Program-made: the position numbers and the translations under genes
The notes under the pieces: model-generated
What the model was told of the DNA's origin: nothing
Seen by the model: the letters and a program-made list of their open reading frames with translations, nothing else
Database searches by the model: none
DNA from: Anaeramoeba flamelloides
Taxonomy: Eukaryota > Metamonada > Anaeramoebidae
Length of the DNA stretch: 64,000 bases
Direction of reading: 5' to 3'
Assembly: GCA_027625915.1 (NCBI GenBank)
Contig: JANTQA010000040.1
Location: forward strand, 2,294,001-2,358,000
Part shown: positions 12,925 through 25,134 of the stretch, in pieces
Position numbering within the stretch: the first letter of the stretch is position 1
How the letters are laid out: each line of letters begins with the position of its first letter

Positions 12925-13450
12925 CTTTAAAATAAACCCCATTCCAAAAATTTGGACATTTCTAATATCAACAACCAGCAAAAAAAAACACCCTATTTGT
13001 TATATTATGCCAAACCTAATAAAAAACCACATTTAAGTTACCAATAAGTAATATTTTTTTAAGTTATCATTTTCATTCAAATAAAAGAGTTAAACATATA
13101 AAGGAAAAAAAAAAAAAAATTCATGTGTCCAAAATAACGAAACCAGCTTAACAAAAAATTTCTATAGGGAAATTTGTTGAAATTTCAACAAAAATTGTTG
13201 AAAGATCAAATGATACGATACTTTCAACTAATTCTATGCCACTTTTTCTATTTGACAAACTCAACACTAACCTTCTATCAACTATCAAAAAAAATTCCTC
13301 TGATCTAAGGAAAACAGATTACTTAACTTGAAACAAGGAAATGATAATAAAACAAAAAAGACATATAATGAACTAGTTTGTAAAATCAAAATTATTTCCA
13401 AATTGAATGTACAATGTCGTATTACTATTCTTTCAATGTTTAAACTTTAT
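12925..13450 (-). repeat. dispersed repeat B, copy 2 (inverted)
   Basis: The reverse complement matches about 1290-1840 in order. Shared blocks include GTTGAAATTTCAACAA, the AAGGTTAGTGTTGAGTTT block and a TATTTCCAAATTGAATGTA block (inverse of copy 1). Weaker similarity seems to continue to about 12750. Confidence 0.6.
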
Positions 13451-13649
13451 CCAAAATTTTGGATTTTAGTTGTCTTTTTAAAAAAGAAAAATATTTTTCA
13501 AAATACATTATCTGTTCTTAAAATTTTCGATTTTAAACAATTTTCAAAGAAAAAAAAAACCCAAACAAAAATTAACTTACTTTTTTAGAAATACCTATAC
13601 CTCTTTAAGACTCAAAATTTTCTTTTTTTTTTCAAACGATCATAATTTT

Positions 13650-13915
13650 TTTAACTAAACTTAATAAAAAAAATTTTTTATAATATCTGTATAACCTTTT
13701 TATAACAAAATTTCCTTTTAAATGATGATTTTTCCCATATTTTTTTAAAAAAATATTCTTATAATGGGCTTATAACATGTTACAATTTTTATAACACGTT
13801 TTATAACAAACATAAATGTTCTAAAAGTTTTTATTATAAAATTTTATAACATTTTAAACGTTTATAACACCTTTACAACACGTTTATAACATGTTATAAA
13901 AAACTTTTTTTATCA
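13650..13915 (-). repeat. dispersed repeat G, copy 1 (TATAACATG-rich)
   Basis: A region of repeated TTATAACA(T/C)GTTATAA words. Its reverse complement matches 31438-31675 in the PP1 intron in linear order, including ATAACATGTTATAAACGTG at one end and TTATAAGAATATTTTTTT in the middle. Confidence 0.65.
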
Positions 13916-14391
13916 GTGAATAACAAAAATTTTGTTGTTATTTTTAAAAAATAAAAAATAAAAAATAAAAAATAAAAATAAAATCAAAAGGATAATTTAT
14001 TTAAGATTTGAAGTTTAGCCAAAATAAACTTTCTGAAAGAAAAACGAAAAAAAAAAATTAATCGAAGAATAATGAAATAAAAATAAAAATAAAAAAAAAA
14101 AAAGCAAATTATTAAAAAATAAAGTCATTTGCAAAAAGTGTTTTCAAAAAAGTTTTATAAATTGATTATAAAATAGTTTAAAAACAAAAATCGAACTAAA
14201 TTATTGACAAATACTAAAAACAAAATTTGACACACTTTTATAATAATATAATGACTTTACACAGATATTTGTAATTAAACAAAAACAAAATGAATAAATT
14301 TTTAAAAAAGGATTTGTTTTTGAAAAAAAATTCAACAAGATGACCAAATAATAAAAATATTAATAAAAACAGTACATCTTGATTTTTTTTT

Positions 14392-17300
14392 TTAAAATAA
14401 GATAAACTTTCCAGGTTTTAATTCTTGGTCGCCATAATTCTCTAAAAATTCTATTAACACATAATTGCCCTTTTGCTTCTTTTCAAATTGGAATAGCATT
14501 GTGCCACCATTTTCTGATCTAGGTATTTCAAAAATGAAAGGATCATTCTGAGATATTAAATTTAAATTTTCATCAAAATTCATGATTATTATTCGGCAGG
14601 ATTTAGGCTGTAAAAAGTTGTTTAAATGTTGGCTTTTTGATTTTGTATAAACAAAACCTTGCATAGTTGAAAGTTCAGAATTTATTTCCAATCTTCGATT
14701 AAAAGGTTTGTATTTGTATTTTAAAATCTTAATTGGTGTTTTGCCATAATTTTTTAATAAATTTTCTGCAGATATTGGAGACAAATTCATTTTTTGAGAG
14801 ATCTTTTGAGGAAATGTTTGTTCAGGTATTCCAAAGATTTTAATTCTGCCAATATGTATTCTGGGATCGAATTTTAAATGGGATTTTTTTGGATTGATTT
14901 TAAATATTAGGGAAATTATTCTACAGGTTTGTGGAGTTGTTAATTCATAATTCAGAATTGATTCTGGCGATACCAAATATCTTTTTCTTTTTTTTTTAAT
15001 TTTTTTATTAATTATCTTTTTTTGTTCTTTCTTATCTTTGGTATTAATATTTTCTTTGTTCATTGTATTCTCCTCCTCACCTTCATCATCATCTTCGTTA
15101 TCTTCGTCACCATCACCACCACCATCTTCTTCATCATTGTTATTGCCATCCTGGCCATCTTCGTTGTTGTCATTCCCATTCCTTTTCTTATTCTCATTCT
15201 CATTCTCATTCTCATTCTCATCCTCATCTACCTTTTCTATATTATTCTCATTTTCATCATCAATTAATTCAAATAACCCAGTATTTTTTCTTTTCAACCC
15301 CCCCTTTCTTTTCAGCCCTCCCTTGCTTGTATTTAAATTCTTTTCTTCATCAACATCCACATCCACCTCGATCTCATCATTTTCGATACTCTCATTCTCA
15401 CTCATTTTAATTGACAACTTCTTCTTTTTCTTCTTCTTCTTCTTTCTTTTTTTCTTTCTTTTCTTCTTTTTTAGAATTTTGGAATTATTATTATTATTTA
15501 TTTCCCATTTATCAATAACCTTTAAATCTGTGAGCATTGCTCCACCCAATATTGTAATTGTTGGTATATCATACGAGTTATAACCAAATCTATCGACAAG
15601 AATTTGTATATTTTTCACTTTGGTAAAATAATTTAGTACAATGGAAATTTCCACGTTTTGAATGCCACTTGGTGCAAACCAAAAATTGTATCCCAGAATA
15701 TTTGAATTAAATAATATTGTTTCAATTGGGTCTGATTTCGGATCTGTTTCTGCATATTTCAAAATTCCAGCGCCAGGGTATTCAGCAGCATTGATACACT
15801 TTAGTTTCTTAATATCGCCTTGATAAAATATTTGGTTCAATTGAGTTTTTTTCGTTAAGGAAGTCATGATTTGTGAGCACTTTGAAAATTTATATAAAAA
15901 ATTATTCTGTGAATGATAAATTTTTTGGAAAAATTTTAATAATTGAAACATTGTTTCCTGTTGTTCCATTAGCTTGAAACATTTTTTACACAAAACATAT
16001 TTCTTTTTTGGTGTCAAATATTCCAGAATATTTTTTTCAGTTTTACTAATACATTTTGAACAATATTTGTTTAAACAATAAGCACAAACTTTGGATTTTG
16101 TTGAAAGCTTTTTTTCACATTTCGTTGATGAACATATTTTTTTTTTATTATTTTTTCTTTTGATCAATTTATTTATTAATTTATTATCTCTTCTGTAAAT
16201 AAATCGATGTGGATCAAAATAATTTGAATTTAATTCGGAACAGTAATATATTTCATCTCGGTCAATAGTACTCAACCCAAAGGACAGTCTTAATGCTTCA
16301 AATTTTAACGATTCAAGAAGGGTTAAAGGTTTATTGTCTCGAGTTAACAATTGTAATCGTTTTTTAATTATGTTTGCAAATTTTTTTTTTTTTTTTAATT
16401 TTTGATTCTTTTCTTTCTTATGATCCAATTCAGATTTCTTATTTGGTGTTGGTTGAAAATTGTTTAAATAATTTTTTTTTATGACAAATGGTGAAATAAA
16501 TATCTCATTTTTTTTTTTTTTGACATATTTTTCTCTTTTTTTAATTGTTTTAAAAAATCGATATCCCTTTGAAGGAATTGCATCCAAATCATATTTTTTT
16601 TTGATCAGAGGCTTTTGAAAACTTTTTTGATTAATTTTTTTATATTTGGAATAAATATTTTCATTTATTGTATTTTCAGTTTTTGTTTTTCTTTTTTTTT
16701 TTCTTTTTTTTGTTTCTTCATTTCCATTAATATTTTTGTCTTCTTTTACCTTTTTTTCATCTCTTTTATTCGTATTCACTTTTTCCTTATTCACTACCTC
16801 TTCTTCTTCTTCCTCTTCTTCCCCTTCCACCTTATTATCTTCATTATCATTTTCATGTTTTTCTTCTTTTCTTTTTTCATTATTGCTATCTTCGCTTTTT
16901 AACCCCATCACTGTTTGATCTTCACCATCGCCTTCTTGTCTTTCGACAACTTTCTTACTATTGATCCTTTTTTTCCTTCTTCTTTTCATAAGAGTATTAT
17001 TTTTATTAAAAATTTTTATTAAATTACTTTCATAAGAGAGAGTTTCCTTGGAAGCAAATTGAGATAAATTCTTTTTCATTTTGTTTTCATAATTTCTAAA
17101 ATTTAATTCGAGTTCAGTAGCAGGAATTCCAATAATTTGGATCATTCCTAAAGCCATTTGTTGCAAATTTGAGGATGGGTGATTTGATAGCCAACTTGTT
17201 TCGTCCACTTGATGGAATTTAATCATTACAATTCTGGAAAAAATCCCAAGATCTTCATAATTTTCAAAAAATGGATAGATCAATTTGTTATTCCATAATA

Positions 17301-20300
17301 TTTGCTTTTGATTTAAATCTAAATAAAAAGTTACTCCGTCGGATGTTCTTGGTATTTGTATTCTTCTGTAAATAATTTTCAAAGAATCAATTTCTTTACC
17401 AATAAATATATCAACAAACATTGGAGTTGCTGCTTTATTTATTTTTTCACGAATTGTGATTCCAATATCTGTAACAAAAGAGGGCTTGTTTAAATACAGC
17501 CAAACTTCAACGTCTGAATAAGAAGGCGAAGTAATCAAGCACACTTCCCCTTCTCGTATTATTCTTTCATTTTGCTCATCTTGTTTAATAGCTTGCATTT
17601 TTTTTTTTTTTTTCAATTGGCTATTGTCATTATTTGGTAAGATTAATTGGTTTGGTATTGATTTTAAACAATAGCATGGCCAAGCAGATAAAAGAGTTTT
17701 TTTTTTAAAATTATTTGAATAAAGATTTAAATTTTCTCTTAATTTTAACCCCAGAAACATTTCATATTGTATTTGTCTAAATTTATCTTTTTTCACATTT
17801 TGATATCTTCTTTGTAAAGTGATCTTTGTATTGCTATTGGGAGTGTTTTTTTTTAATTCTTCATTATATTCCCGAATCAGAGTTGTATATAACGCTGGTG
17901 AATTTGTGTATAATAAGGAAATTATGTCACCATTTGAAACATAAAATTCTGCCAAAGTAGATAAAATATCTGAATTTAAATAGCTTGTTATTTGATCAAA
18001 ATTATATTTAAAAAAACTCCAATTTTGGAGATTTTCATTTTCCGACTTGAAATTATTTAACCCAATACCTAGCCGAGAGCACATTTCAGTAACAACCTGT
18101 ATCGAAATAAAAAATGTTGCAACATTAGTACGATCTAAGGAATCAGCACAGTTATATCTAAGTACACCCTTTTGCTGATTGACAAATTCATAAAAGGACC
18201 AAATATTATTCAAATTTTGACATTGGTAGATCTGAAATTTATTTTTATAGAGATACTTATTGGGATCCTCTTTGGATTTATTGATTTTGTCTGTCCCTTT
18301 AACTAAATTAATATAGCCCTCATTTAGCTTTTGGCTTTTAAATATTTCCTTTAACTGATACCATAAGCCCTCTATTGCACCTTTTAAAGTTAAAAATTTT
18401 ACATTTTTATGCCAATCAAAATTGATTAATTTAACTTCAATAGAGAGAAATTCCTTAATGTATTTTATACATTGCTGATACTTTTCAATTAATACCACCT
18501 CATGACTTTCAATATCACATTTTAATAGATTTACACATGTTATTTGATTGCTCCCAAATTCGCTTAGGATCCGAGCAAAGTATTTTTCTGAATTTTTAAA
18601 CGGCTTAGACTTAATAACTAAATCAGGTGCTAAAGACACATTTGATTTTAACTTCGTTTCCCAATTAACCGGAACAGTCCCTCTTCGGAAAATTGTACTA
18701 AAAAAATGAATCGCAGTAACATTTATATACCTAATACATATTAGTTCACATTCCATTTCATTGCCAGGCTCTATTGGGTTTTAATAATTGATTGTAATAA
18801 TTATTTTTGTTTCATTTTTGTTTTGTTTAACAAGGTAAGAGAGAAAGAGATAAAGAGAGAAGGGAAGTTGTGTGGTTGAGAAAGTTATTTATTTTATTTA
18901 TTGTTCAATTGAATCTTATTTATTAACGAGTGAATTTACGCAAGAAATTGGTTTTTTTTTTTTTTTTTTTATTTTTGTTGGGGCATTGTATTTCTGAATT
19001 TTAATGAATTTATCTTTACCAACTTTTTTTTTTCTACAAATGTAAATTAACAAAAATATAATCCAATAAAAATTTAATCAGATTCTTAGTAACCATGGTA
19101 ATAAACTAAATTTCCTAAAATTTGAATAAAAATTTATTTGGTGATTTTTCAAGTAATCTTTTTTAAATATCAAAAAAGTTTGTTTAATACACTATAATAA
19201 AGGTGCTATATATATTTTTTTAAACACAAACTCTGTTATTTTGTTTGAGAAAAGTACAAGTTAATAAATTTGGATCAATCCAGATAAGAAAGTGATTGTC
19301 TCTCAAAAAAGTTTAGGATAACACTGTAGTCACTGTGTAAAGATTTTGGGAAATCGTTTAGTAATTCGGCAAAGTTTGAAAATTTTCTGATCTTCTTTTT
19401 TTTCAATACTAATTTGGATGAAATAATTTGTATTTTACTAAGAAAACCTGAATTTAAAAATGTTATTTAGAAGTTATTTTAGAACACTTTAACGAATTTT
19501 TTTGCGATGTTTTAAATCTCATAAATCCCAAAAGACGGCTTGTCTCAACTGTGAATATATTTAAACACATAATTTGGTTCAAAGAACAAATTTTTAGTTC
19601 CAAGAAAGTTCAAAAAAAAAGTCCATCATTTAATGCGTACTGTTTGGAAATTGAATGAAATTCCATTTGTTTGATTAAAAGAATGTCGAAATCAAGCATG
19701 GTTTTTTCGAGTTTAGAAAAAAATCTAATCTCATTTACCAAAAAAAAAAAAAATTGTTTGTTCTCTTTTTTCTTCGAAAAAAGGAGATAAGAAACCATTA
19801 ATAAAAGCTTTTGGAAAGGTAAAAAAAATAAATGATCATTTTAAGAAATTAGAAAAAAAAAAAAAACATTTTTTTTACAAAGTCGATTCAAGAAATTTTT
19901 AGAGGAATGTTCAAAATCAGTAATTGTTAAAAACACATAATAAATGCACAAAATTTTATTTTTGATCGCCTTTTTGGATGTTTCTTAACAATTGGAAAAT
20001 AAAAAGAAGAGATAGAGGCTATTGAAAAGTTGGACAATCTAGTTTGTCTCTCTGTTAAAATTTAAACCAAGTTTTGTATCCAATGGAGAAAATGTAAAAT
20101 TTAACTGAAATGTTTTCAATCATTTATTGAGAGAAAAGGATCCTTTGAAGAGCAAGTTCTTCAAAGTATCAGTATCAATAGCATATTAGTTTTTTATGAA
20201 TAAGTGCTTTTTTATTTTTTCGATCCTTTTAAATAAAATTTGGATTTGGAAAAGGAGAAAAAAGTTTCCTAAATAAAAAATTTTTAGAAAAAAATTTATA

Positions 20301-23067
20301 AATTCTCTAAATATCTAGAGGACTGACATTCTTTAAATTTTATTGATTTGAAGTTAGAAATAAAAGTAATATTTTCTGGAAGTTAAATTCGATATCCCTA
20401 AAAATTCAAATATCAGGATTTTTTTTGTAAATTTTCATCAATCCATTTAAATGGTTTTGTCTTTTTTTTTTTTTTTTTTTTGTTCTCTTTAGGAAAAGAA
20501 ATTTTCTCTTGTTTTAAAAATTCAAATGATTTTAATCAGAGTTCACATTTTGAATCTTTATCGAAAAAAAACCTACAAAAAATTCTTTTTTTTTACCATG
20601 GGATTAAATAAAATTCTTTTTATATTTTTTTTTTTAATGATTTAGTGTCAACTTATTTCTTGTTTAAATTTGGTTTTTAATAGAGTCCAATCATTCTCAA
20701 AAATTTAAATAATTAATAAATTATTGTTTTATAAATTATTTGAAAGAATATAATTGTTACTCAAAAAAATAAATATTTGGGATTTTTCTTCTTATTTTAG
20801 TTTTCATCATCTTTTCGTCATTCCTGAGTATTTTTGTGTTTATTCCTAGTTAGAGAATTATTTTACTTTGAAATGGAATCAAAAGAATATTTTTTTTTAA
20901 AAGAGTTTTGATATCAAATAAAAATTCCTTTTTTTGATTCCATGTAACCAGAATAAAATAATTTTTGATATTTTTGAAAAATTATTATTAAAAGGAACTT
21001 GCGCAAGTAGAAAATTATGACAAAAACCGATTCCAATGGAATCATTTAAATCTTATGATTCCAAATTTTAAATTTTTGTGATTCTAAAAATTCCAAAAAT
21101 GTAATCTTTTTTGGGAACTCTGATTTGAATTTTTCTTCGGATTTTCTCAATAATTATTGGTTCAATTACAAAGGGAAAAATTATTAAATTTCAAAATTGG
21201 TCAAATTTCAATTTTGATCAAATTCTCATTTTTTTCAAAATAGTCAATTCCATTTAAATATATTGGCTGTAGGTATTTAAAAACCCCTTTACGGGTAGGT
21301 TAAGGTATGTTAGTACGTTGGTGTCCGCTAGAGTAGGTTTGGGTGGTCTACTAGAAAATTTTGGCGAAAATTTTGAAAAAAAATAATTAAGAGTACAATT
21401 AGACTTTTGCAACTTGTTTAAGGGGTAAAAAAATTTCCACTTATCTTTGGTGGTTAAAATTGGGTTTTGAACAAATTTTTTAAAAATATTTCGTATTGAT
21501 GATTTCAACATTTTGGATTATCTACAATTTAAGTAATAAAATACTACCAATCGCAAAATTATCTTTTTGATTTTTCCTCTGAAAATTATAAAAAACTCAT
21601 TAAAAACTATCATACCAATAATAATAATAATCAAATTAATCTTCCAAAATATGAAAAATTTCAATTTGACCAAATTTGAAATTTAATAATATACCCATTA
21701 AAAAGCGTAAAAAGTAAAAATATAAAAAAAATAATAAGGTTACCTCCATGTTCATTTAAACCTCTTGCACAATATCTTGTTCCAGGATTTAAATTGGTTT
21801 TTTTGGTAATTAAAAATAAGCCCATTTCTTGCTTTTCTAAATCTTTTTTTTTAATTTTTCCTCCAAAATTGTTTGGTAAGGTAAATAACCTTTTACCAGA
21901 AGCTACACCTTGAAGCAACACAACACACCAGCATCGTAAACCTAATTTTTTAAAAGGTTGGCTTAAATAATCATTAAAACAAAACTCTTTTCGATAGCTT
22001 TTCATGACGATAATTTGTTTGTTTCAAAAAATTAAAAGTTATAGAAAGAGGAAGAGGAAGAAGAAAAGGAAAATAAGAAAAAAAGCAAAAATAGAAAAAA
22101 AATTGAAATAAATTCTGATTATTTACTCCTCGACTTTTGAGCTTGATGGAAATTTTCTTGTAAGATCTAAAGTTTCAGAATAAAAATGCAATCTCTCTAT
22201 TGGTGTTTCCTCAAATCTTTCAATATTTTTTTTGGTTTCCCTAAAAAGAAATTTTGTTTGTTTTTTTTATTGTTGTGTTAATTGTGCATCGTTTGTAAAT
22301 AAAAAGAAATTCAATTAGTATCCAATTATTTGATTAAGGGGATGGAATTTTATTCACAAATCAAATGGAAATCTTCATCTCGATTTGAATTTGATATTGT
22401 TTTTTTGTTTTGTTTTGTTTTGTTTTGTTTTGTTTTGTTTTGTTTTGTTTTGTTTTGATGAAAAATGATTAAAAGAATAAGGGTTGAATTCAAGACAACC
22501 ATTTCAAATTGAAGTAGAATTAAAGGCCTTCCGCCTCTAAAACTGGAAAGGAAGAATATTTGGTTTGGACTGAAAATAAATTCAATAAAAAGAGAAAAAT
22601 AAACAAAAAAGATTTTTTTTTTTGCTGGAATAATGGGGGGGAAAGTAAACAAAATCTTACTTGTCAAGAGGATATTTAAATGAAAGATCTAATTTAATCC
22701 AACGAACCTTTTCGATTGTTTTAATGCAGTGGCCACCAAACAGGTTTGGGGAGTCATTTGTACTTGTAACTACGATAAGAAAAAAGGTTGAACCAAAAAT
22801 AGTGCAGCCAATCAAAGATTCTGCTCTAATTTTTTCTTCGATTGTTCTGTTTTGTTGAAGAATAAAATCTAATGCTTTTCTCTCGTTCTGAAAGAGATCA
22901 ATTCCTTGGAGACCATGGTAAGATAATGTGCCAGTGATTGGATCAACACTGATTATTTGAGTATCGTTACGGTGAAATAAACTGCTTACAATATAGAGCG
23001 CTCCATTTGTAGTACGCACAATTAAGTGTGTTGTTTTTGACCTCGTTTTTTTTTGAAGTTGCTCCAT
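14392..23067 (-). CDS. SAC9: SAC9-type phosphoinositide phosphatase
   Basis: Four exons on the minus strand: 23067-22661, 22240-22127, 21997-21744 and 18770-14392. All junctions are GT-AG and the phases fit, giving 1717 residues (Arabidopsis SAC9 has about 1630). Exon 1 carries the SAC N-lobe (LYIVSSLFHRNDTQIISVDP). Exon 2 has HFYSETLDLTRKFPS. Exon 3 has GTRYCARGLNEHG, and exon 4 starts PGNEMECE, joining seamlessly. The catalytic CX5R is RYNCADSLDRTN (Cys466, Arg472); the Ser in CADSLDR is the SAC9 variant. Two Glu/Lys low-complexity blocks and a poly-Lys stretch interrupt the rest. Residues 1138-1189 form an eight-Cys cluster with FYVE/RING-like spacing. I see no WW domain, which plant SAC9 has. 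The family dephosphorylates phosphoinositides on endosomal or plasma membranes. The family assignment is firm; the substrate is inferred. Confidence 0.92.
19165..20170 (+). repeat. dispersed repeat A, copy 1
   Basis: About 1 kb, collinear with 31945-32925. Shared segments include GCAAAGTTTGAAAATTTT, CTCATAAATCCCAAAAGA, AATTTGGTTCAA, TTTGATCGCCT and the GACTATTGAAAAGTTTGAC-type block. Similarity is interrupted by indels and A/T-run differences, so the copies are old. It encodes nothing that I can recognise. Confidence 0.7.
21254..21511 (-). other. 85-codon open frame inside SAC9 intron
   Basis: ATG to TAA, same strand as the host gene, with notably mixed codons (RPPKPTLADTNVLTYLNL near the end) compared with surrounding A/T runs. 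I recognise no domain. It could be an alternative exon, a relic of an inserted element, or a chance frame. Confidence 0.25.
22404..22457. repeat. (TTTTG)n microsatellite
   Basis: About 11 perfect TTTTG units, read CAAAA on the minus strand, inside SAC9 intron 1 (22241-22660). The 105-codon frame seen across it is an artefact. Confidence 0.9.
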
Positions 23068-25134
23068 TGTTTTCGAAATTCTCTCAAATACCTAACAAGT
23101 AAAGCAAACAAAAAATGAATTATTTTTATTTTATTAAAAAGCAAATAAAATTAGATTCGAAATACTATTGAATATTTTCTCAGTTTTTTGATTTATGGTA
23201 AACGGAAGGAGACTATGGGATCATGTTTTATAATTTTAACAGGTAGAATAAATAGAAAAAAAAAGAAGAAAAGTCGAAATTTTCGGTTGAAATAAGTTTT
23301 GTTTTTACCATTTTATCAAAATTAAATTAACTTTTTAATTTCTTATATTTGAAGATAGTAAAACAAACAGAGCACAGTTGAAAATTAAAACACATGACAG
23401 TTTATTACAATAAATTTTGAATCTCAAGACCTAACCTCTCCAAAAGTATTTGTATTTAATAATAATAGAGAATTTTACAAATAACAATTATTATAAAAAT
23501 TAAAAATTAAAAGAAAACAATAATTATAAGTGATTCCGAGTATGAATATTTTTTTGATCTGAGAAAAATCTCCTTTTTTAGAGATTTCAAAAAATAAATT
23601 CATGAAAATTTTATTATATTTTTGAAGTTTTGATATATTTTATCTATTCTTTTTGTAAAATTTTCTTATAAAAAATCTAAATTTTAAAAAAATAAAATAT
23701 GAAATAAAGAGTTTTTTGAAATTATTTGTAATTTTTTGAACATTCAACATATATTAATTTTTCATCAATTTGGAATTTATTTTATAAATAGTTTTTCAAA
23801 GTTTACAACAAATATTTTGAAGAAGAAATCCATTTTATCTTGTAATCATATTTCGATTTTGTAGGCATTTTTTGGTAAATTTATCAAATGAGTTTTTTGA
23901 GTATTTTTGTATTTTTTTAGAATTAATTTTCATTATTAGATCATAACACAGTCGAATATTTTTAAAAGTATTACAACTGTTTATAATGTATTGGTCAATT
24001 TTTATTTAAATTTTCCAAAAATAATCTTTATATTTGTTTGAACATTCTTTAAATTATTTAAATATATATTTATAATTGGATTCTTTGCAAAATAAAACCA
24101 TATTTTTAACAATATTATCATTTTTTTGAAGAATACCATCTTTATTAAAATTGACCTTATAATAATTCATTTTTATAAAACCAATTTTCAGGATATTATT
24201 TCAAAAATTATATACTTAATCCCTTATCATTTCCAAAAGTATTAAAAGAAGAAGAAATATTTTTTAAAAAAATATTAATTTTTCAGTGTTCCTATAATTT
24301 TTTTTAGATAATTCTTTGTGAAAATCTTTTTTAATCTAAATAAGATCCTTTATTTTTCATTAGGTAATTAGCAATAGTTTTATTTCAATAATATTTTTAG
24401 CCTTTGCTTTTTTGTTTTTATTTTCAAGTTACTAATATTTCCATGTTTCAGTGTCACAGTATTAGCAAGTAACTACTTGGAATTTTTCCCTTTGTAACTC
24501 TTCCTCCCAATATAAAGAAGATTCGACTTGGGAAAAAATGGAAAAAAATAAAAATACCTTTTTTTAAAAAAAATCAAGTTTAATAAATCACTTTTTTTGA
24601 GTTCTAAAATTTTCGAATTTCTGTTTTAATTCTATTTCATTATAATTTAATATTTTAATGTTTATTGTACTTTTTTGCTGAAAATCTCCTATTATTTTAA
24701 ATAATATAATAACTATTTCAAAATTGTATCACACTTGAATAGCTGAATTTTAAAAAAAATATTTATTATTCAATAGCAACAAATTATTAATGGTTATTTA
24801 TAAGAATTTAAATTATTATAAAAACATAAAAACTTGATATTTCAAAAATTATAAAAAAAAAATAATATTAAAAGATCAAAAACAGTGAATTCGATTTTTG
24901 AAATTACCTTTACAAAATTTGTATTAATCAAATTTTCAATTAAAAAAAGTTTGTAAAAAGATTTGGTGATAATAAATGTCTGGATTGTAAAAGGAATTAT
25001 ATAGCCTCTATTTTAATAATCTTTATTTGTATTTTCAAAGATCTTTTTTTTTTCAACTTGGCCTTTTGCGTAAAAAAAGTAAAAAAAATAAATAAAAACA
25101 AAAATTTGATGAAAAGTAGAAAAAATTATTTCCT

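Larger units (their letters stand above)
11207..14391. other. AT-rich intergenic region with repeats
   Basis: Begins with the 5' side of the 7-TM gene, including a long T run at about 11231-11256, and ends at the 3' end of the SAC9 gene. It contains the inverted copy of repeat B (about 12925-13450), repeat G copy 1 (about 13650-13915) and an (AAAAAT)n run near 13945-13980. No gene is supported; the 86-codon frame at 13328 lies partly in repeat B. Confidence 0.6.
18771..21743 (-). other. SAC9 intron 3, 2973 nt
   Basis: GTAACC donor at 21743 and an AG acceptor at 18772-18771. Its ends are fixed by the uninterrupted SAC-domain reading NEHG-E-PGNE across the junction. It contains repeat A copy 1 and a less AT-rich patch with an 85-codon same-strand frame (21254-21511). 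No exon of the SAC domain is missing, so it is treated as pure intron. Confidence 0.85.

Noticed and set aside
15022-15583. Plus-strand frames rich in Ser/Phe/Leu/His
   Set aside because: Antisense to the Glu/Asn/Lys low-complexity block of the SAC9-like protein.
22350-22667. 105-codon minus-strand frame with poly-(KQNKT)
   Set aside because: Lies across the (TTTTG)n repeat in SAC9 intron 1; the exon that overlaps its start is read in another frame.
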